Shown here piece after piece: positions 42,611-51,198 of a stretch of DNA of 55,940 bases. Position numbers and translations under genes: made by a program. A model generated the notes under the pieces. It was not told the DNA's origin, searched no databases, and worked only from the letters and a program-made list of their open reading frames with translations. The DNA is from Devosia insulae DS-56 (GTDB lineage Bacteria > Pseudomonadota > Alphaproteobacteria > Rhizobiales > Devosiaceae). Numbering within the stretch: position 1 is the stretch's first letter; each line of letters opens with the position of its first letter. The stretch covers positions 1-55,940 of the forward strand of contig NZ_LAJE02000401.1 of the NCBI RefSeq assembly GCF_000970465.2, given 5' to 3'.

Positions 42611-43015
42611 TCACCCGCCGGTCGGGGTGAAATTCATGGCGATGCCGTTGATGCAGTAGCGCAGGAACGTCGGCGGCGGGCCGTCATCGAAAACGTGGCC
42701 GAGATGCGAGCCGCAGGTGGCGCAATGCACTTCGGTGCGGACCGTGCCGTAGCTCCGATCGACAGAGGTTTCCACCGCGCCTTCGATCGGTTCGTTGAAG
42801 CTGGGCCAGCCGGTGCCGCTCTCGAACTTCACCTTGCCCTCGAACAGCGGCGTGTCGCAGCCGGCGCAGGAGAATGTCCCGGGGCGCTTTTCGAGCAGCA
42901 GCGCACAGCTGCCGGGCGCCTCGGTACCGTGTTCGCGCATGATCTCGAACTGCTCGGGCGTCAGCCGGGCCCGCCATTCGGCATCGGTGCGGGTAACGCG
43001 GAAGTTCTGCTGCAT
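42611..43015 (-). CDS. msrB: Peptide-methionine (R)-S-oxide reductase
   Basis: A 134-aa repair enzyme reducing R-methionine sulfoxide in proteins. It has paired zinc Cys (CAGCDTPLF and CATCGSHLGH), the substrate motif GTGWPSF and the catalytic Cys in LRYCINGIAMNF. Length and motifs are complete. No partner msrA is adjacent; the LysR regulator at 43119 is on the same strand upstream, 103 nt away. Confidence 0.96.
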   Translation of the reverse strand: MQQNFRVTRTDAEWRARLTPEQFEIMREHGTEAPGSCALLLEKRPGTFSCAGCDTPLFEGKVKFESGTGWPSFNEPIEGAVETSVDRSYGTVRTEVHCATCGSHLGHVFDDGPPPTFLRYCINGIAMNFTPTGG

Positions 43016-43118
43016 GGCTCTCGATCTCCAGATTGGCGGCCCAGGCCGCCCTGCGCCCGAAGGCGTTCTATTCATTCGGACATATCCCATGCCGTCGGGA
43101 CGCCGCAACCTAAACGGG

Positions 43119-44012
43119 CTACGCCACCACCTGCCCGGGATCGGCGTCGCTGAACCGCTGCGCTTCCTCGGCCAGCCAGGCGCAGAACGCGGCCGACTTG
43201 CGCTGCCGCCGGGGGCGCCTGAGCGCCACATAGTGCTGACCGCTATCGATAAAGCCGGCCGGCGCCACCAGCCGTCCGGAGCGAATGTCGTCGGCCACCA
43301 GCGGCCAGGGCGCGATGCACACGCCGAGGCCTGACGAGGCGGCCTCGAGCATGAAGTAGAAATGCTCGTACTCGTTGCCGGCGCGCTCATCGACCGGCAC
43401 CCCCGAGCGCTCGCTCCATTGCCGCCAGGCATGCCGGCGGGTGCGCGAGTGGAGCAGTGTCAGGCCGGCAAAACTCGGGTCGGCCGCAGCCTTGAGGGCC
43501 GGCGCCAGCACCGGGCCGGTTGCCTCGGCAAACAGCGGCACCATCTCTGCCCCATCCGGCCACGGCCCGGCACCTGCCCTGATCGCCACGTCGAACCCGT
43601 CGCGATCGAAATCCACCGGCGTGCTCGAGGCGCTGAGCCGGACCTCGATCGCCGGGTGAAGCTCGCGGAAGCGGTAGAGTCGCGGGATCAGCCAGCGCAT
43701 GGTGAAGGTGCCCGGGCACGAGACATCGAGTGGCCCGTCCTCACTGTCGGCCACCGCCCGCACACTCTGGTCGATCAGGTCGAAGGCGGTGCCGAGGCCG
43801 GCCAGCAGCTGCGTGCCGGCGCCGGTCAGCTGCATGCGGTTGCGCGGCCCCTCGAACAGCGCCACGCCCAATAAATCCTCGAGGTGCTGCACCTGCCGGC
43901 TGATGGCGCTATGCGTCACGTTGAGCTCGTCGGCGGCCAGCGTCATCCGTCCATGCCGGCCGGCGGCCTCGAAGGCCCTGAGCGCATTGAGCGACGGGAT
44001 GCGGCGTGCCAT
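43119..44012 (-). CDS. LysR family regulator (GcvA-like)
   Basis: A 297-aa regulator. The N-terminal winged HTH reads SLNALRAFEAAGRHGRMTLA, then ADELNVTHSAISRQVQHLED, typical of the GcvA group. The effector domain follows from residue 90 (WLIPRLYRFRELHPAIEVRL). Divergent from the methyltransferase gene at 44123, its likely target along with its own gene. Ligand unknown. Confidence 0.92.
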   Translation of the reverse strand: MARRIPSLNALRAFEAAGRHGRMTLAADELNVTHSAISRQVQHLEDLLGVALFEGPRNRMQLTGAGTQLLAGLGTAFDLIDQSVRAVADSEDGPLDVSCPGTFTMRWLIPRLYRFRELHPAIEVRLSASSTPVDFDRDGFDVAIRAGAGPWPDGAEMVPLFAEATGPVLAPALKAAADPSFAGLTLLHSRTRRHAWRQWSERSGVPVDERAGNEYEHFYFMLEAASSGLGVCIAPWPLVADDIRSGRLVAPAGFIDSGQHYVALRRPRRQRKSAAFCAWLAEEAQRFSDADPGQVVA

Positions 44013-44122
44013 GTGAGTTTTCCGAACAAAGCCTGTTCGAACTTATCGCTTTTCCGCTGTGCTGCCAGCATGTTTCTTCGCCGCCACCGAAACCTATGTC
44101 AGTAGAACGAACAGAGGCAGAG

Positions 44123-44899
44123 ATGGCTGAGCGGACCAACGATGGCAGTGCCGGTGATGTCGATTACGGCCGGATCGGCCTCGGCTACACCCGCTACCGG
44201 CAACCGGAACCGCGCATCGCGGCGTTCATCACCGCCGCATTGGGCGAGGCGCGGACCGTGCTCAATGTCGGCGCCGGCGCCGGATCCTACGAGCCGCTCG
44301 ACCGTGAGGTCACGGCGGTCGAGCCATCGGCCGCGATGCGGGCGCAGCGCCCGACGCACCTGCCGGGGGCGATCGACGCCACCGCCGAGCACCTGCCCCT
44401 TGCCGATCAGAGCTTCGACGCCGCCATGGCGACCTTCACCGTGCACCAGTGGCAGAACCTCGCGGCCGGGCTTGCCGAAGTCCGGCGCGTCACCCGCGGT
44501 CCAATCGCCATCCTCAGTTGCGATCCCGAAGCGCTCGACCGCTTCTGGCTCAATGACTACGCCCCCGAAGCCATTGCGGTGGAAGCACGCCGCTACCCGC
44601 CGCTGCCCAGGATCACCGAGGCGCTCGGCGGCAAGGTCGAGGTGATCCCGGTGCCGATCCCGCGCGATTGCGTCGATGGTTTCGGCGAAGCCTATTACGG
44701 CCGGCCGGAGCGGCTGCTCGAACCCGGCGCCCGCCTCGCCAATTCCGCCTGGAATTTTGTCGCGCCGGTGGTGGCCGAGCGCTTCGTTGCAACGCTCGGG
44801 TGCGACCTCACCGATGGCACCTGGGACCGACGCTACGGCCACCTGCGCAGCGCGCCGGAATTCGATGGTTCGCTCCGGCTGATCGTCGGGCGGCTGTGA
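44123..44899 (+). CDS. SAM-dependent methyltransferase (class I)
   Basis: A 258-aa cytosolic methyltransferase. Motif I is VLNVGAGAGSYEP, then an acidic VTAVEPS and the post-motif region FDAAMATFTVHQWQNLA. The C-terminal half includes PEALDRFWLNDYAPEAIAV, of which a decayed duplicate lies at 47202-47336. ATG 44123 (AGAGGCAG upstream) is preferred over ATG 44096. Only 2 nt separate it from the PdxH-like gene. Divergent from the LysR regulator. Confidence 0.85.
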   Translation: MAERTNDGSAGDVDYGRIGLGYTRYRQPEPRIAAFITAALGEARTVLNVGAGAGSYEPLDREVTAVEPSAAMRAQRPTHLPGAIDATAEHLPLADQSFDAAMATFTVHQWQNLAAGLAEVRRVTRGPIAILSCDPEALDRFWLNDYAPEAIAVEARRYPPLPRITEALGGKVEVIPVPIPRDCVDGFGEAYYGRPERLLEPGARLANSAWNFVAPVVAERFVATLGCDLTDGTWDRRYGHLRSAPEFDGSLRLIVGRL

Positions 44900-44901
44900 G
44901 C

Positions 44902-45570
44902 ATGTCTGACATAGAAGCGACCACCACACGCGACCGGCTGCGCCGCCTGCCCAGCCTTGCCGGCCCGCTATGGCCGTTCAGAACCGAGGACGCGCCGGCC
45001 GACCCGCAAAGCCTGTTCCTCGACTGGCTCGGCTTCGCCATCGACGCCGGCCTGCTCGAGCCGCACGCCATGACGCTCTCAACGGTCGACGCCGACGGCG
45101 ACCCGGATGCCCGCGTGCTGATCCTCAAGGATGTCGACGAGGCCGGCTGTTATTTTGCCGCCGATGCGGGGAGCCCCAAGGGGCGCCAGATTGCCGAACA
45201 CCCCAGCGTCGCCCTCACCTTCTACTGGCCGCGCCTCGGCCAGCAGGTGCGCATCCGCGGCACAGCAAAACCGACCGAGCGCCAGAGCTCGGAGGCCGAT
45301 TTCCTGAAGCGCTCGCCAACGGCACGCGCCATCGCCGCGTTGCAACGCCAGAGTCAGCCGCTCTCGGACATCGCCGAACTGAACGCCGAGTTCGAAGCGG
45401 CGCTGGCGCGGCAGCGGAGCGAGGTGGCGGCGACCTCGGCGAGCTGGACCCTCTATGTGGTCGAGCCGACGAGCGTCGAGTTCTGGCAAGGCCGCACCGA
45501 CCGCCGCCACGTCCGCCTGCGCTACACGCGTTCGGGGGGCGCCTGGCAAACGCAGCGGCTTTGGCCGTAG
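44902..45570 (+). CDS. PdxH-like FMN-binding oxidase
   Basis: A 222-aa split-barrel flavoprotein. Typical pyridoxamine-phosphate-oxidase segments include MTLSTVDADGDPDARVLILKD, ALTFYWPRLGQQVRIRG and the C-terminal SVEFWQGRTDRRHVRLRY ending RLWP. It is most like PdxH itself, which oxidises pyridoxine or pyridoxamine phosphate to PLP. The linkage to a methyltransferase is unusual, so it could be a paralog with another substrate. Confidence 0.85.
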   Translation: MSDIEATTTRDRLRRLPSLAGPLWPFRTEDAPADPQSLFLDWLGFAIDAGLLEPHAMTLSTVDADGDPDARVLILKDVDEAGCYFAADAGSPKGRQIAEHPSVALTFYWPRLGQQVRIRGTAKPTERQSSEADFLKRSPTARAIAALQRQSQPLSDIAELNAEFEAALARQRSEVAATSASWTLYVVEPTSVEFWQGRTDRRHVRLRYTRSGGAWQTQRLWP

Positions 45571-45614
45571 GCTGGGTATGCGAGCCAAGGCTCTGCAAGT
45601 CCCCCAAACTCGGT

Positions 45615-45698
45615 GTCATCCCCGCGAAAGCGGGGACCTCCGTTTGCGATCGTGCGGCAGGCCAAGAAAACAGAGGTTCCCGCTTTCGCGGGAATGAC
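45615..45698. repeat. Paired GAAA-tetraloop hairpin element
   Basis: An imperfect 31-bp inverted repeat. Each arm contains its own palindrome: CCCCGC-GAAA-GCGGGG (45620-45635) and TTCCCGC-TTTC-GCGGGAA (45677-45694). It lies between two convergent genes, as REP-like elements do, and probably ends both transcripts. Confidence 0.72.
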
Positions 45699-45762
45699 CC
45701 GGTGGATGGGGGTACAGCCCTTAGCGCGTATGAACCTGCGCCGGGACGACCAGGCGCAGGCC

Positions 45763-46152
45763 TCACCTCCCCCAGAACGCATCTTCCTGTTCGGGGTTCG
45801 ACGAGAACAGCCACACTTCGACGATCTTGCCGTCGGCGATGCGCAGCAGGTCGATGCCGGGCTGGTCGAGCCTGGCGCCGTCGCGCTGGCCGGCGAACTC
45901 GATTTCGATGGCGACGAGATCGCCATTGGCGAGGTAGCGATGGGCCTGGGTGATGGCAAAGCTGCCACCGGATCTTGTCATCATCCCGCCCATCATGGCG
46001 CCGAACTCGGCCATGCCGTGCCGGGTGCCGGCGAACTGGTTATTGCCCGGCTGGTGCCAGACCAGTTGCGGCGCGAACAGCCCCGCCAGCGCCGCCTGAT
46101 CGCCGCTCTGCACGGCTTTGATGTAACCCTTGGCGATGTCGATATTGCTCAT
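45763..46152 (-). CDS. SnoaL-like/NTF2-fold protein
   Basis: A 129-aa protein of the SnoaL/NTF2-like fold: AKGYIKAVQSGDQAALAGLF, then a central beta sheet (VAIEIEFAGQRDGARL) and IVEVWLFSSNPEQEDAFW. The fold covers isomerases, hydrolases and ligand binders, so the activity is unknown. Divergent from the AraC regulator at 46299, which probably controls it. Confidence 0.82.
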   Translation of the reverse strand: MSNIDIAKGYIKAVQSGDQAALAGLFAPQLVWHQPGNNQFAGTRHGMAEFGAMMGGMMTRSGGSFAITQAHRYLANGDLVAIEIEFAGQRDGARLDQPGIDLLRIADGKIVEVWLFSSNPEQEDAFWGR

Positions 46153-46298
46153 TTGCTTGCTCCTGTTTTCCGGTTGGAGCGCGATAGGTTCGCGCTTGAG
46201 CAGGGTAATAACCGGAACACATTCGGCCGGTCGCGGTTCGAACTTGCCTGTTTCTGATAATTATCGGACATTCAGCTGCGCCGGAGGAGTGCAGCGCC

Positions 46299-47180
46299 AT
46301 GGCCCGAAATCGCCAGGATGCGAAGTGGCTCGACTACACGCCGAAGGGGCGCCCGCTCGATCTTGAAGTCTTCCCCTTTGTGAGCCTCAGGCAGCGCGAG
46401 ACTGCGGCCGAGCTCCTCACCACCCATCGCTTCAGCTTTTACACCCTGATCTCGGTGACCGCGGGCGAAGTGACCCAACTGGTGGATTTCGAGCCGATCG
46501 CCTGCGCTGCCGGATCGGTCCTCGTGCTCCGGCCGGGCCAGGTGCACAATTTCGGCGGGCTCGACTGGGAGGGATGGATGGTCATTTTCCGGCCCGAGTT
46601 CCTGCCATCCGGGTCCGAAGCCATCTCCGAGCTCATCCCTGCCCTGGGCCTCGATCGCCTGCCCGATCATCTGCAGTTTTCGCCCGCGGATTTCGCGCCC
46701 GTCGCCGACAGCATCAGCCGCATGCAGCAGGATGCGGCGAGCGACGCCCAGGCGCGCGAACTGCACGCGCTGTTGCGCTACCAGCTGTGTGCTCTGCTGC
46801 TGCGCCTCACCCTGCTTCACGATCGCGCCGCAGCCGGCGTCGGCAGCCGCAGCCGCGGCCGGCAGCGGTTCCTGAAGTTCCGGGCGCTGCTGGAGCAGCA
46901 GTTCACCGCCTGGCACCATGTCGCGCACTATGCCGATGCGCTCGCCTGCACCGAAAAGAGCCTCACCCGCTCGGCGCTCGAGGTCACCGGACGCACCGCC
47001 AAGCAGGTGATCGCCCAGCGGCTCACCCTCGAAGCAAAGCGCCTCCTCGCCCATACCGAGCGGCCGGTGTTCCTGATTTCGGAGAGTCTCGGCTTCGACG
47101 AGGCAACGAACTTCGCCAAATTCTTCCGGCGCGAGACCGGGCTGTCCCCGGGGCAGTTTCGCGACCGGCAGGCAGGGTGA
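46299..47180 (+). CDS. AraC family regulator
   Basis: A 293-aa regulator with an N-terminal cupin-like sensing domain (FVSLRQRETAAELLTTHRFS, GSVLVLRPGQVHNFGGL) and a C-terminal AraC domain (ADALACTEKSLTRSALEVTG, ISESLGFDEATNFAKFFRRE). Divergent from the SnoaL-like gene, with a 146-nt shared promoter region. No ligand can be assigned. Confidence 0.88.
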   Translation: MARNRQDAKWLDYTPKGRPLDLEVFPFVSLRQRETAAELLTTHRFSFYTLISVTAGEVTQLVDFEPIACAAGSVLVLRPGQVHNFGGLDWEGWMVIFRPEFLPSGSEAISELIPALGLDRLPDHLQFSPADFAPVADSISRMQQDAASDAQARELHALLRYQLCALLLRLTLLHDRAAAGVGSRSRGRQRFLKFRALLEQQFTAWHHVAHYADALACTEKSLTRSALEVTGRTAKQVIAQRLTLEAKRLLAHTERPVFLISESLGFDEATNFAKFFRRETGLSPGQFRDRQAG

Positions 47181-47201
47181 TGCGGGCGCTTACCTGCCGC
47201 C

Positions 47202-47336
47202 GCGGCGGGTCTCGCCGAAATGCGGCGGCAGACCGGAGGGCCGGTCGTCACCCCTCAGCTGCGCCCCTGAGGCGCTCGCCCGCTTCTGGCTCAGAGACCA
47301 TGCGCCCGAGGCCATCGCAGTGGAAAGCGGCCGCTA
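47202..47336 (+). pseudogene. Decayed duplicate of the methyltransferase gene
   Basis: About 135 bp match positions 44460-44596 of the methyltransferase: AAGLAEMRRQTGGPV, then, after a +1 shift near 47250, PEALARFWLRDHAPEAIAVE against PEALDRFWLNDYAPEAIAVE. The rest of the gene is missing. It runs into the 3' end of the TetR gene. Confidence 0.7.
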
Positions 47337-47948
47337 CTTGCGCACCGAGTTCAGCACCACATCGGCGAAGGCATTGCCGATGTCGGCAGCGTTTTGCGGG
47401 CCGCGCGGCGTGAGCCAGAGGAAGCTGTAGAAATACATGCCGAGCAGGCCCTTCAGCACCACGCTGGGAGTCGGCTTGAACACGCCCTTGGTGAGCCCGT
47501 CGGCGAGCGCCATGGCCCAGATGGCCTGGTAGTCGGAATGAAGGCCCGTGACGGCGCGGCGCCGCTCGTCGGTCAAGGCGTGCAGCTCGCGGAAACAGAC
47601 GGTCATTTCCGACAGGTGCTCGGAGATGGTCATCATCAGCGCCCGGCTCAGCGCCCGCACCCGTTCCACCGGATCGGTCTCGGCATCGGCGATGGCGCGG
47701 CCATCGGTGATCAGGTCCGACATGTAGGCGGTGGTGATGTCGTAGAGCAGGTCTTCCTTGCTCGAGATGTGATAGTAGAGCGCCCCGCGCCCCAGGCCCG
47801 TCGCTTCGCTGATCTCGTTCACGCCGACGCCTGAATAGCCCCGGTCGGCGAACAGGTTCGCCGCCACCTGCAGCACCTTGAGCCGGGTCGGCGACACTTT
47901 GCGGCCATCGCCCTTGTCCGCCTGCGGCCTGGTCATTTGCTCGTTCAT
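47334..47948 (-). CDS. TetR family repressor
   Basis: A 204-aa regulator. The N-terminal HTH reads VLQVAANLFADRGYSGVGVN, EISEATGLGRGALYYHISSK, then EDLLYDITTAYMSDLI. The C-terminal ligand-binding domain is helical (residues 70-204). It is divergent from MaoC and the sugar operon. Palindromes ACCGATCGGT lie before both, so it likely represses them and its own gene. Inducer unknown, perhaps an intermediate of that pathway. Confidence 0.9.
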   Translation of the reverse strand: MNEQMTRPQADKGDGRKVSPTRLKVLQVAANLFADRGYSGVGVNEISEATGLGRGALYYHISSKEDLLYDITTAYMSDLITDGRAIADAETDPVERVRALSRALMMTISEHLSEMTVCFRELHALTDERRRAVTGLHSDYQAIWAMALADGLTKGVFKPTPSVVLKGLLGMYFYSFLWLTPRGPQNAADIGNAFADVVLNSVRK

Positions 47949-48067
47949 CTAGACTCGTTCCGTCCGACACTGACGCGCCTGCGCTGTGTTTGGCCAAGTT
48001 TCACAGACCGGTCAATCCACAGATCGCAACGGCCGGGTTGACCGCGGTCTCTCATCGCTTCTATTGT

Positions 48068-48077
48068 ACCGATCGGT
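48068..48077. promoter_or_regulatory. Candidate TetR operator 1
   Basis: Palindrome ACCGATCGGT in the divergent region. Read on the minus strand the surrounding 17 bp (TGACCGATCGGTACAAT) is identical to operator 2 at 48782-48798. Confidence 0.7.
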
Positions 48078-48216
48078 CACCACGATACAAGCGCAAAGCT
48101 GGCGTGGCCCATCGAGGACAAGGAGGGCACGAAATGTCAGCATCTTCAGTATGTTGTGCACGCGATGGCGCCGCCTGGTCCTTGTGCAACAGATCGTAAC
48201 ACCCCTGTTCAGGCTC

Positions 48217-48230
48217 GACCAGTCGGTACA
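48217..48230. promoter_or_regulatory. Candidate TetR operator 3 (imperfect)
   Basis: GACCAGTCGGTACA matches the corresponding GACCGATCGGTACA of operator 2 at 12 of 14 positions, about 25 nt before the MaoC start. Confidence 0.45.
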
Positions 48231-48253
48231 GATTCTTATTGGAGGCACTGAAC

Positions 48254-48727
48254 GTGTCTGACGACAAATCTCCGCCCGGCTGGGCCGGAACGATCAAGGG
48301 CATGCCTGCCGTCGGCAGTTTTGCCGAGCGATCCCGCCGCGTCACCATGCGCGACATCGAGGCGTTCACCGAGATGACCGGCGACCGCAATCCGCTGCAT
48401 TACGACCGCGAACTGGCCGAAAGCACGGTGTTCGGCAAGCTGATCGTCCAGGGCGGCGTCACGTCCGGCATCCTCAACGCTATCGTCGCCGAGGACCTGC
48501 CAGGCCCGGGAACAGTGTTTCTCGGGGTCGAATGGAAGTTCTCCAAGGCGGTCGGCGTCGACGAGGAAATCACCGGCCGCGTCGAGGTGACAAAGGTCCG
48601 CGAGGACAAGCCGATCGTCACCCTGACCACCACCATCCGCAATGCCGAAGGCGACGTCTGCCTCACCGGCACCGCCACTACCTACACCGTGCCGCTGCGC
48701 CGCAATGCGGCGGCCGCAGCCGAGTAA
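48254..48727 (+). CDS. MaoC-like (R)-enoyl-CoA hydratase
   Basis: A 157-aa hot-dog-fold hydratase. The catalytic motif is TGDRNPLHYDRE (Asp and His of the R-hydratase pattern), followed by GKLIVQGGVTSGI. It hydrates trans-2-enoyl-CoA in the usual family role. GTG 48254 was chosen because GGAGG lies 8 nt upstream. It stands between TetR operators and may belong to the sugar/catabolic regulon although its role there is unclear. Confidence 0.88.
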   Translation: MSDDKSPPGWAGTIKGMPAVGSFAERSRRVTMRDIEAFTEMTGDRNPLHYDRELAESTVFGKLIVQGGVTSGILNAIVAEDLPGPGTVFLGVEWKFSKAVGVDEEITGRVEVTKVREDKPIVTLTTTIRNAEGDVCLTGTATTYTVPLRRNAAAAAE

Positions 48728-48783
48728 CCCGGCGGCGCTTCGGCTGATTGACAAGCCGCCGAAGCGTCTCTAATCGTGTACTG

Positions 48784-48793
48784 ACCGATCGGT
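48784..48793. promoter_or_regulatory. Candidate TetR operator 2
   Basis: ACCGATCGGT palindrome 71 nt before the binding-protein gene, embedded in the same 17 bp as operator 1. It probably overlaps the promoter of the 48865-55796 operon. Confidence 0.7.
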
Positions 48794-48864
48794 ACAATCT
48801 GTCGAGGGCCGGGACAACCGGACGACAGTGAACCAGCCGATCACAACAGGGAGGGAATACCGAC

Positions 48865-50220
48865 ATGACGACGTTTTCGCGCCGCAAGGCGTTGGCGCTG
48901 GCTGGAGCAGTCGCACTGGCGACGGGCCTGGCAGCGGCCACCCCGGTCCTCGCCCAGGACTGCGAGAAGGTCGACCTGACCTTCACCTTCTGGGGCTCGG
49001 TGAACGAGAAGAACGACATCGAAAACGCGGTGAAGAACTGGAACACCAACAACCCGTGTATCCAGGTCAAGCCGATGCATATTCCGGCGACCGGCACCAA
49101 CTACGTGCAGAAACTGACCACTATGATCGCGTCGAACACGGCGCCCGATATCGGCTATCTCGGTGAGAACCAGGCTTTCCAGTGGGCCACCGAAGGCAAG
49201 ATCCTCGATCTGTCGCCCTATATGGGCGAGACGCCCGACCAGCAATACATCAAGTCGACCATCTACAAGGCCGGCGACACCTTGATGGGCACCGGCCTCG
49301 CCACCGGCGTCATGCTGATCTACTACAACAAGGATGTGTTCGACGCCGCCGGCGTGCCCTACCCGCCGGCCAAGGCCGACGAGGCCTGGACCTGGCAGCA
49401 GTTCGTCGACAACGCCAAGCTCTTGACCAAGGATCGTTCGGGCAAGAACGCCACCGACCCGGCCTTCGACCCCAATGCCATCGACACTTTCGGCGTGACG
49501 CTGCCCTCCTGGTGGGGTGGCTGGTACCCCTACGTGATGTCCAATGGCGGCCAGTTCGCCAACGAGGACGGCACCGCGCTCACCCTCAACTCTCCCGAGG
49601 CGGTTGAAGCCCTGCAGGGGTTCCAGGACCTGATCTACGTCGATCACGTCATGCCCAACCCGACCCAGACCTCGAGCCTGCCCACCGGCGACGTGCTGAT
49701 GCAGTCGCGCAAGGTCGCCATGAGCATGGACGGCATGTGGCGCGTCACCGACTTTGCCAAGCTCGGCATCAACTGGGGCGTCGGCGTGCTGCCCAAGTGG
49801 AAGACCGCCGAGACCGTGGTGCTCTCGGTGCCCAAGGTGATCTTCAGCCAGACCAAGCACCCCAAGGAAGCCTACGAGTTCTACAAGTACATCTCCGATC
49901 CGGCGCAGGTCGGGCTGTTCAAGTCGGGCCTCTGGGCGCCGCACGAGAAGGCCTATTTCACCGAGCCCGATCTGCTCAAGACCTGGGTGCAGGCCGAAGG
50001 CAGCGCCTATCCGCCCGAAGCGATGGACGCCATCGTCGACTACACGCTGAACCATGCACCGCAGCAGGCTCCGGTCTATCAGCTGAAGAATATCGGGCAG
50101 ATCATGAGCGAGGCTGTTGAACCCAACATCCAGCAGATCATGAACAACAAGGCGACCGCTCAGGACGCCATGGACAAGGCTGTCGCCACGGCGCAGCCGA
50201 TGATGCAGGGCCGCTGGTAA
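48865..50220 (+). CDS. Sugar ABC transporter substrate-binding protein
   Basis: A 451-aa periplasmic binding protein of the carbohydrate (MalE-like, family 1) type. The signal peptide is ALAGAVALATGLAAATPVLA; the mature part has LTFTFWGSVNEKNDIENAVK, IASNTAPDIGYLGENQAFQW and a C-terminal lobe with LWAPHEKAYFTEPDLLK. Sugar specificity cannot be read. First gene of an eight-gene operon; the permease follows after 3 nt. Confidence 0.92.
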   Translation: MTTFSRRKALALAGAVALATGLAAATPVLAQDCEKVDLTFTFWGSVNEKNDIENAVKNWNTNNPCIQVKPMHIPATGTNYVQKLTTMIASNTAPDIGYLGENQAFQWATEGKILDLSPYMGETPDQQYIKSTIYKAGDTLMGTGLATGVMLIYYNKDVFDAAGVPYPPAKADEAWTWQQFVDNAKLLTKDRSGKNATDPAFDPNAIDTFGVTLPSWWGGWYPYVMSNGGQFANEDGTALTLNSPEAVEALQGFQDLIYVDHVMPNPTQTSSLPTGDVLMQSRKVAMSMDGMWRVTDFAKLGINWGVGVLPKWKTAETVVLSVPKVIFSQTKHPKEAYEFYKYISDPAQVGLFKSGLWAPHEKAYFTEPDLLKTWVQAEGSAYPPEAMDAIVDYTLNHAPQQAPVYQLKNIGQIMSEAVEPNIQQIMNNKATAQDAMDKAVATAQPMMQGRW

Positions 50221-50223
50221 GCA

Positions 50224-51198
50224 ATGACGAACTCCTCCTCCCCTGACGGAGTGATGCTGACGGAGCGGCCTTCGGGCCGCTCCGTCACGACCGGCGCCCG
50301 GGCGAGGATGAGCCCGCGCCGTCGCTCCGAGATCACCTGGGCGCTGATCTTCGCCACGCCCGCCATTCTCGGCTTCGTGCTGCTCAAGGCGATGCCCATC
50401 CTGTTCAGCCTCTATATCTCGATGACCGACTGGAGCGCCGTCGGCGACGCGCACTGGGTCGGGCTCGACAACTTCGAAAAGATGCTGTTCGCCGATCCGC
50501 TGTTCTGGCGCTCGCTGCAGGTCACGGCCTATTACACGCTGGTCTCGGTGCCGGTGAGCATGGCCTTCGCCTTCTTCCTCGCGACGCTGCTCAATCAGCG
50601 CATCCCGGGCCTCGGCATCTTCCGCACCATCTTCTACATCCCCTCGATCGTGCCGATCATCGCTTCGACCGTGATCTGGCTGTGGATGTTCAACCCCGAT
50701 TTCGGCCTGTTCAATTCCGTGCTCGGCGCCGTGGGCATCCCCAAGCTGCAATACATTTTCAGCGAGGACCAGGTGGTCCCATCGCTCGTGTTCATGAGCA
50801 TCTGGGGTGTCGGCCCGATGATGATCATCTTCCTCGCGGGCCTCCAGGAAGTGCCCAAGGAGCTCTATGAGGCCGCCGATATCGACGGCTCCAACGCCTG
50901 GCACAAGCTGGTGCACATCACCCTGCCGATGATGACGCCGACTATCCTGTTCAACCTGATGATCTCGATGGTCGCCGCGTTCCAGACCTTCGTGCAGCCG
51001 TTCATCATGACCAATGGCGGCCCCAATAATGGCAGTCTGTTCTTCGTGTTCTGGATCTACCGCAAGGCCTTCCAGGACTCGCAGATGGGCTACGCCTCGG
51101 CGCTGGCCTGGGCCCTGTTCATCATCATCTCAGTGCTGAGCTACCTGATCTTCCGGACATCCAACAAATGGGTGTTCTATCGCGGAGGCGATGACTGA
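50224..51198 (+). CDS. Sugar ABC transporter permease (MalF/UgpA-like)
   Basis: A 324-aa inner-membrane permease with six helices. It contains the EAA loop EAADIDGSNAWHKLVHITLP, which contacts the ATPase. The N-terminal 40 residues are polar. It pairs with the next permease as a heterodimer. Its TGA overlaps the next start (TGATG). Confidence 0.92.
   Translation: MTNSSSPDGVMLTERPSGRSVTTGARARMSPRRRSEITWALIFATPAILGFVLLKAMPILFSLYISMTDWSAVGDAHWVGLDNFEKMLFADPLFWRSLQVTAYYTLVSVPVSMAFAFFLATLLNQRIPGLGIFRTIFYIPSIVPIIASTVIWLWMFNPDFGLFNSVLGAVGIPKLQYIFSEDQVVPSLVFMSIWGVGPMMIIFLAGLQEVPKELYEAADIDGSNAWHKLVHITLPMMTPTILFNLMISMVAAFQTFVQPFIMTNGGPNNGSLFFVFWIYRKAFQDSQMGYASALAWALFIIISVLSYLIFRTSNKWVFYRGGDD

Larger units (their letters stand above)
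47949..48253. other. Divergent TetR/MaoC regulatory region
   Basis: 305 nt without a gene. It carries an ACCGATCGGT palindrome (48068-48077) and a related GACC-AG-TCGGTACA site (48217-48230) just before the MaoC ribosome binding site. GACCGGTC and GACCGCGGTC-like dyads near the left end might be additional sites for the TetR gene itself. Confidence 0.55.

Noticed and set aside
48841-50916. Long antisense frame opposite the sugar-binding protein and permease
   Set aside because: Covers the spacer between two coding genes and lacks domains or a ribosome binding site.
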